Assembly: GCA_964571855.1 (NCBI GenBank)
Contig: CAZNDO010000016.1
Location: 22,277-86,276, forward strand
Length of the DNA stretch: 64,000 nt
Reading direction: 5' to 3'
DNA from: CAYYFX01 sp964571855
GTDB lineage: Bacteria; ARS69
Shown here: positions 59,790-64,000 of the stretch, piece by piece
How positions within the stretch are numbered: position 1 is the first letter of the stretch
How the letters are laid out: each line of letters starts with the position of its first letter
Notes under the pieces: generated by a model
Databases searched by the model: none
Seen by the model: the letters and a program-made list of their open reading frames with translations, nothing else
What the model was told of the DNA's origin: nothing
Program-made: the position numbers and the translations under genes

Positions 59790-61589
59790 ATGAGACCCAA
59801 GATCGGCGTGGTCCAGTTCTCCGCCGTCAGCCTGGAAGGGGACGGGCACGCCCTGGCGTGCGGGATCACCTACGAGATCGCGCGCCGTCTCTCGTCGCTC
59901 GGCGGCCTGGACGCGAACGCCATCCTGCTCGGCCCGCCGGACCGCGCGGACGAGCTGGCCGGCGCGTCGGACGCCCGCTCCCTCGAGAACGCCACCGGCC
60001 TCACCGTTCCCGGCATCGGCGCGCGCTACGAATCGGACTACATCGTGCTCGGGCAGGTGCGCGTGACGGACGGGCTGCTCCTGGAGTACCGCGTGTTCGA
60101 GGCCGTCACCGGCCGCCAGCTCCGCGAGGGCTGCGTGAACGGGCTGCGCACGTCGGTGTGCCGCCTGCTGGACGAGCTGGCGGAGGAGACGCGCCGGTCC
60201 ATCGGCTCGCTCGAGGAGGAGGAGGCGCCCGAGCCGGAGCCGGTGCTGGACCACCTGGACTTCGAGTCGTTCACCGAGTACTGCCGCGCCCGCGAGCACG
60301 AGGGCACGCCGCGCGCGCGCGAGCACCTGGCGCACGCGCTGGAGCTGGAACCGTCGTTCCGCGTGGCGCTGGTGGAGTACGTGTCCGCGTCGTACGCGGC
60401 GGACGAGCTGGGCAGGTCCCTGCCGCTCCTGGACGCGTACCTCGCGCGGCACGGCGACGACCAGGAGATCCTCATCGCCGCGGGGAACCTGTGCCTGGCC
60501 TTCCACCGCGTGGACGAGGGCGTGGCGTACGCGCGCCGCGCGCTCGGCAACCGCCCCGCCGACGTGGAGCCGAACGTGATCATGGCGCGCTTCCTCTTCG
60601 CGCGGGAGCTGCCGTCGGAGGCGCGCGCGCACCTGGACGCGGCGCTCGCGTCGGAGGACGCGTCGCCGGACGCGCTGTACTGCCTGGGCCGGTACTTCCT
60701 GGACCTCTCGGACTTCTACCGCGCGCGGGACTACTTCGAGGCGTGCCTCGGCGCGGACGCCGGGTACTGGGTGGCGTTGCGGGACCTGCAGTGCTGCTAC
60801 TACGAGCTGGGGGACTTCGCGAAGGGCATCGAGGCGTGCGAGCAGCTCCTGGAGTCCGACCCGGCGGACGCCGGCAGCCAGTACAACCTCGGCCTCATCT
60901 ACCAGCGCCTCGGCCGGACCACGCTCGCGGCGAAGTTCTTCGAGGAGGCCGTGCGCCGGGACCCGGAGTTCACGAAGGCCATCTACATGCTCGGGGAGCA
61001 CGCGTTCGCCGCCGGCCGGTTCGAGGAGGCGCTGGGCCGCTACCGGGACGCGCTGGCCACGTCGCCGCACGCCGCCGAGTCGCTCGGCCGCATCGGGGAC
61101 TGCCAGGCCGCCCTGGGCCGCCCGCGCGAGGCGCACCGCTCCTACGGGCGGGCGCGCTCCGCGGACCCGCTGTGGGACAACGCGCGCTTCCGCCTGTACG
61201 AGGGTCTCGCGCTCGCCGAGGACGGGGACCTGGAAGGCGCCCGCCGCGAGCTGGCGAAGGCCACCGAACTGGACGACTCCTTCGCCGCCGCATGGAACGA
61301 GCTGGCGTGGGTCCTGGTGCGGTCCGGCCGCGCCGAGGAGGCGCTGGACGTGATCCGCCGCGCCGCCGAGATCGCTCCCGAGGACCCCGGAGTCCTGGCC
61401 AACCTGCTGGCCGCCGCGGCCCGGCTCCCGCTGCGCCCGCGCTTCAGCCGCCGCGTCCGGCGGATCGTGCGGGACGCCCGCAACCGCATGGAGGCGCTGG
61501 CGATCCGCGGCGTCGTGCCGGAGGAGAGCGCGGCGCGGCGCGTGCGCGCGCGTTTCGGATCCTTGACCTGGTACGCGGTTCGAGGGTAA
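59790..61589 (+). CDS. Large TPR-repeat protein
   Basis: 599 residues, no signal peptide. The N-terminal 140 residues form an alpha/beta domain (KIGVVQFSAVSLEGDGHALACGI..., YIVLGQVRVTDGLLLEYRVFE) similar to the TolB-like/FlgO-like nucleotide-binding-type domain that often precedes TPRs. Residues 185-560 are tandem TPRs, for example AGSQYNLGLIYQRLGRTTLAAKFFEEAVRRDPEF and AWNELAWVLVRSGRAEEALDVIRRAAEIAPEDPG. It is likely a scaffold for a protein complex. ATG 59790 has GGAACGGGA upstream. Together with the ETF-QO gene 41 bp downstream it may form an operon. Confidence 0.85.
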   Translation: MRPKIGVVQFSAVSLEGDGHALACGITYEIARRLSSLGGLDANAILLGPPDRADELAGASDARSLENATGLTVPGIGARYESDYIVLGQVRVTDGLLLEYRVFEAVTGRQLREGCVNGLRTSVCRLLDELAEETRRSIGSLEEEEAPEPEPVLDHLDFESFTEYCRAREHEGTPRAREHLAHALELEPSFRVALVEYVSASYAADELGRSLPLLDAYLARHGDDQEILIAAGNLCLAFHRVDEGVAYARRALGNRPADVEPNVIMARFLFARELPSEARAHLDAALASEDASPDALYCLGRYFLDLSDFYRARDYFEACLGADAGYWVALRDLQCCYYELGDFAKGIEACEQLLESDPADAGSQYNLGLIYQRLGRTTLAAKFFEEAVRRDPEFTKAIYMLGEHAFAAGRFEEALGRYRDALATSPHAAESLGRIGDCQAALGRPREAHRSYGRARSADPLWDNARFRLYEGLALAEDGDLEGARRELAKATELDDSFAAAWNELAWVLVRSGRAEEALDVIRRAAEIAPEDPGVLANLLAAAARLPLRPRFSRRVRRIVRDARNRMEALAIRGVVPEESAARRVRARFGSLTWYAVRG

Positions 61590-61630
61590 CCCTCCCCGGG
61601 GGTTGTGCCCCCGTCCGTGAGGAGGGTTCG

Positions 61631-63319
61631 ATGGCACCGCCGCGCGAAGTCATGCCCGTCGACGTGCTCTTCGTGGGAGCCGGTCCCGCCAGCCTGGCCG
61701 GCGCCTACCACCTGATGACGCTCGTGGAACGGCACAACGCCCGCGTGGAGGCCGAGGGGAAGGGCGAGAAGCTCGCGCCCGAGGTGGCCGTGGTGGAGAA
61801 GGGCAAGGCGCTCGGCGCCCACGCCATCTCCGGCGCGGTGCTGGACCCGCGCTCCCTGAAGGAGCTGATGCCGGACTTCCTCGAGCAGGGCTTCCCGTTC
61901 GAGTCGAAGGTGGAAGGCGAGGACGTCCTCTTCCTCACGGGCACCGGCAGCTTCCGCCTGCCGATCACGCCGCCGCCCCTGCAGAATCACGGCAACTACA
62001 TCGTCAGCATCTCGAAGCTGGTGCGCTGGCTCGGCGAGAAGGTGGAGGCGAAGGGCGCGTTCATCCTGCCCGAGTTCGCGGGCCGCGAGCTGCTGTTCGA
62101 CGGCGACCGCGTGACCGGCGTGCGCGCCACCGACCGCGGCGTGGACAAGCACGGCCAGCCGCGGGGCAACTTCCAGCCCGGCCCGGACATCCAGGCGAAG
62201 GTCACGATCCTCGGCGAGGGGCCGCGCGGCTCGCTCGCGAAGACGCTGATCGCGCGCCGCCGCCTGGACGCCGGCACGAACCCGCAGGTGTACGCCACCG
62301 GCGTGAAGGAGACGTGGAAGCTCGCGCCGGGCCGCTTCCCGAAGGGGAAGGTCGTCCACACGATGGGCTTCCCGCTGGACGCCGGCACCTTCGGCGGCGG
62401 CTTCGCCTACGGCTGCGAGGGCGACGTGCTCTCGCTGGGATTCGTCACCGCGCTGGACAGCTGGCACCCCGAGAACAGCCCGCACGCGGAGCTGCAGCGC
62501 TTCAAGACGCATCCGGTCGTGCGCGGCTGGCTCGAGGGCGGCACCGTGATCTCGTACGGCGCGAAGGCCATCCCGGAGGGCGGCTGGTTCGCGCGCCCGC
62601 GCCCGTTCACCGACGGGGCGCTCCTGATCGGCGACACCGGCGGCTTCCTGAACTCGATGCGGCTGAAGGGCATCCACCTCGCCATCAAGACCGGCATGCA
62701 GGCCGCGGAGACCGTGTTCGACGCGCTCCTCGCGGACGACTTCTCGGAGAAGCGCCTCGCCGGCTTCGACGACAAGGTGAAGGCGTCGTGGGTGAAGGAC
62801 GAGCTGTGGGGCGTGCGGAACTTCCACCAGGCGATGGCGGGGAACTTCTACGCCGGGCTGCTCCGCACCGGGTTCCAGATGGCGTTCGGCGGGCTGGATC
62901 CGCTGGGCGGCCGGCTGCCCGGCGAGGCCGGCCACCGCCGCATGCGCAAGCTCTCCGAGATCCCCGCCGGCGAGCGGCATCGCCCGCGCGCGACGTACGA
63001 CAACGAGAAGCTCTTCGACCGGCTCACCAACGTGTTCCAGTCCGGCACGATGCACGGCGAGGACCAGCCGTCGCACCTGCTCGTGGCGGACACGAACATC
63101 TGCCGCACGCGCTGCACCGAGGAGTACGGCAACCCCTGCCAGCACTTCTGCCCCGCGGCCGTGTACGAGATGGTGGACGCGCCGGACGGCAGGAAGGACC
63201 TGCGGATCAACGCGTCGAACTGCGTGCACTGCAAGACGTGCGACATCGCGGATCCGTACGAGATCATCACGTGGGTCACGCCCGAGGGCGGGGACGGTCC
63301 GGCGTACAAGGACCTGTAG
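61631..63319 (+). CDS. Electron-transfer flavoprotein-ubiquinone oxidoreductase (ETF-QO)
   Basis: 562 residues. Passes electrons from reduced ETF, fed by acyl-CoA and amino-acid dehydrogenases, to the quinone pool. The N-terminus has VDVLFVGAGPASLAGAYHL (FAD-binding GxGxxG), then GHAISGAV-type sequence, and the middle has GWFARPRPFTDGALLIGDTGGFLNSMRLKGIHLAIKTGM. The C-terminus carries the cysteines of a 4Fe-4S cluster: GNPCQHFCPA (Cys503) and NCVHCKTCDI (Cys531, 534, 537). ATG 61631 has GGAGGG 6 nt upstream. No etfAB genes are in the window; the enoyl-CoA hydratase at 47.3 kb is the only other hint of beta-oxidation. Confidence 0.94.
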   Translation: MAPPREVMPVDVLFVGAGPASLAGAYHLMTLVERHNARVEAEGKGEKLAPEVAVVEKGKALGAHAISGAVLDPRSLKELMPDFLEQGFPFESKVEGEDVLFLTGTGSFRLPITPPPLQNHGNYIVSISKLVRWLGEKVEAKGAFILPEFAGRELLFDGDRVTGVRATDRGVDKHGQPRGNFQPGPDIQAKVTILGEGPRGSLAKTLIARRRLDAGTNPQVYATGVKETWKLAPGRFPKGKVVHTMGFPLDAGTFGGGFAYGCEGDVLSLGFVTALDSWHPENSPHAELQRFKTHPVVRGWLEGGTVISYGAKAIPEGGWFARPRPFTDGALLIGDTGGFLNSMRLKGIHLAIKTGMQAAETVFDALLADDFSEKRLAGFDDKVKASWVKDELWGVRNFHQAMAGNFYAGLLRTGFQMAFGGLDPLGGRLPGEAGHRRMRKLSEIPAGERHRPRATYDNEKLFDRLTNVFQSGTMHGEDQPSHLLVADTNICRTRCTEEYGNPCQHFCPAAVYEMVDAPDGRKDLRINASNCVHCKTCDIADPYEIITWVTPEGGDGPAYKDL

Positions 63320-63322
63320 GCG

Positions 63323-63982
63323 ATGCAGATCGACCCGGCGGCGCTGGCCCAGCCCGACCGCTACAAGCTGCTCATCGGCGCCGTGGTGCCGCGGCCGATC
63401 GCCGTGGTGTCCACGCGCTCGGTGGACGGCCGGTTCAACGTGGCCCCGTTCTCGTTCTTCAACGGCATCGGTTCCGATCCCCTGATGCTGCTCTTCTGCC
63501 CCGCGAACAAGGCGGACGGCGGCGAGAAGGACTCGCTGCGCAACGCGAAGCCGGAGTCCGAGGGCGGGACGGGCGAGTTCGTGGTGAACGTGGCCACGGA
63601 GGCGATCCTGGACCGCATCGTCGGGGCCGCGGAACCGCTGCCGGAGGACGAGAGCGAGTTCGAGCTCACCGGCCTGACGCCGGCCGAAAGCGTGCGCGTG
63701 AAGGCGCCGCGGGTGCTGGAGTCGCCCGTCTCCTTCGAGTGCGAGACCTGGCAGGTCATCCGCACGAACCCCGGCCGCCGTGCCGGCGGCAACATCGTCA
63801 TCGGGCGCGTGGTGTGGATCCACGTGCAGGACGACCTGATCGACGAGCGCCTTCGCATCGATCCGGAGAAGCTCGCCGCAGTCGGCCGGATGGGCGGCCT
63901 GGGCTATGCGCTCACGCGCCAACGCGTGGAGCTGCCGGCCGGACGCGCGGCGATCGGGCAGCGGGTGATTCCCGAGCGGTGA
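63323..63982 (+). CDS. Flavin reductase-like FMN-binding protein
   Basis: 219 residues of the flavin-reductase domain family: YKLLIGAVVPRPIAVVSTRSVDGRFNVAPFSFFNGIGSDPLMLLFCP, then EFVVNVATEAI, and the FMN-dimer region VRVKAPRVLESPVSFECE and GRVVWIHVQDDLI. This branch (PRPI...NVAPFSFF) comprises FMN-binding proteins of mostly unknown substrate; some are NADH:flavin oxidoreductase components. ATG 63323 is 3 bp after the ETF-QO stop, so the two genes are co-transcribed and may both serve flavin electron transfer. The window ends 18 bp after the stop. Confidence 0.9.
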   Translation: MQIDPAALAQPDRYKLLIGAVVPRPIAVVSTRSVDGRFNVAPFSFFNGIGSDPLMLLFCPANKADGGEKDSLRNAKPESEGGTGEFVVNVATEAILDRIVGAAEPLPEDESEFELTGLTPAESVRVKAPRVLESPVSFECETWQVIRTNPGRRAGGNIVIGRVVWIHVQDDLIDERLRIDPEKLAAVGRMGGLGYALTRQRVELPAGRAAIGQRVIPER

Positions 63983-64000
63983 TGCTCGCCGGGCGGCGCG

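Overview
This is a very GC-rich window (roughly 70% or more by eye) from a Gram-negative bacterium. It encodes several outer-membrane beta-barrels, many lipoproteins with lipobox cysteines, ECF sigma factors, sigma-54 regulation and a c-di-AMP cyclase. Gene content and the tilS-hpt-ftsH-folP-cdaA order suggest a high-GC member of the FCB/Gemmatimonadota/Eisenbacteria sphere, but no 16S or ribosomal protein is present and this placement is inference. About 61 protein genes and one tRNA are supported. Genes are packed tightly, with many 4-nt ATGA/GTGA/TTGA overlaps. No phage, insertion sequence, integrase or CRISPR array was seen.

Layout. 1-3.1 kb: a truncated alpha/beta hydrolase, an unknown gene and a nitrilase-type amidase, then an 878-bp non-coding stretch made largely of nested inverted repeats, ending in a near-perfect 295-bp palindrome that abuts the cdaA stop codon. 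3.1-9.0 kb (minus): tRNA(CAU), tilS, hpt, ftsH, folP, cdaA. 9.6-13 kb: surface lipoproteins and an outer-membrane protein. 13.2-17.6 kb (minus): trpF-aroC-pepQ and a membrane/peptidase-like fusion. 17.7-21.1 kb: an HD-GYP regulator and a REC-STAS-STAS protein. 21.1-25 kb (minus): cysteine desulfurase, a TlpA-like thioredoxin and a HEAT-cyclophilin. 25-30 kb: a toroid (squalene-cyclase-like) protein, a DUF302 protein and three glycosyltransferases. 30-41 kb: ECF sigma/zinc-finger anti-sigma, thioredoxin, a degenerate M1-peptidase-like protein, a TlpA lipoprotein, an NtrB/NtrC pair, and a sigma-54-type promoter ahead of a secreted repeat protein, a small secreted protein and a beta-barrel. 41-49 kb: an OmpR-type two-component system, M48 protease, PDZ protein, BNR protein, enoyl-CoA hydratase and aminotransferase. 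49-57.9 kb: a selenoprotein of the SelW/Rdx type, a 5'-nucleotidase family enzyme, LOG protein, a second ECF/anti-sigma/DUF4097 set, a cyclophilin-FKBP fusion and selD. 58-64 kb: a PqaA-like lipoprotein, a TPR protein, ETF-ubiquinone oxidoreductase and a flavin reductase-like protein.

The two most consequential readings concern in-frame UGA codons. A 77-codon gene at 49315-49548 contains CxxU with UGA at codon 11, followed by a hairpin with a GGUCU loop. selD (55494-56540) has UGA at codon 15, exactly at the catalytic Cys/Sec position, again followed by a hairpin. Ordinary gene calling would miss the first gene and truncate the second. Together they indicate that this organism decodes selenocysteine; selA, selB and tRNA-Sec are not in the window.

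Convergent gene ends here are handled either by a compact GC-rich hairpin (12.06, 40.39, 44.10, 54.21 kb) or by overlapping stops (CTAG at 28072 and 46267). The 2.2-3.1 kb convergent junction is the exception and is the strongest unexplained structure in the window.
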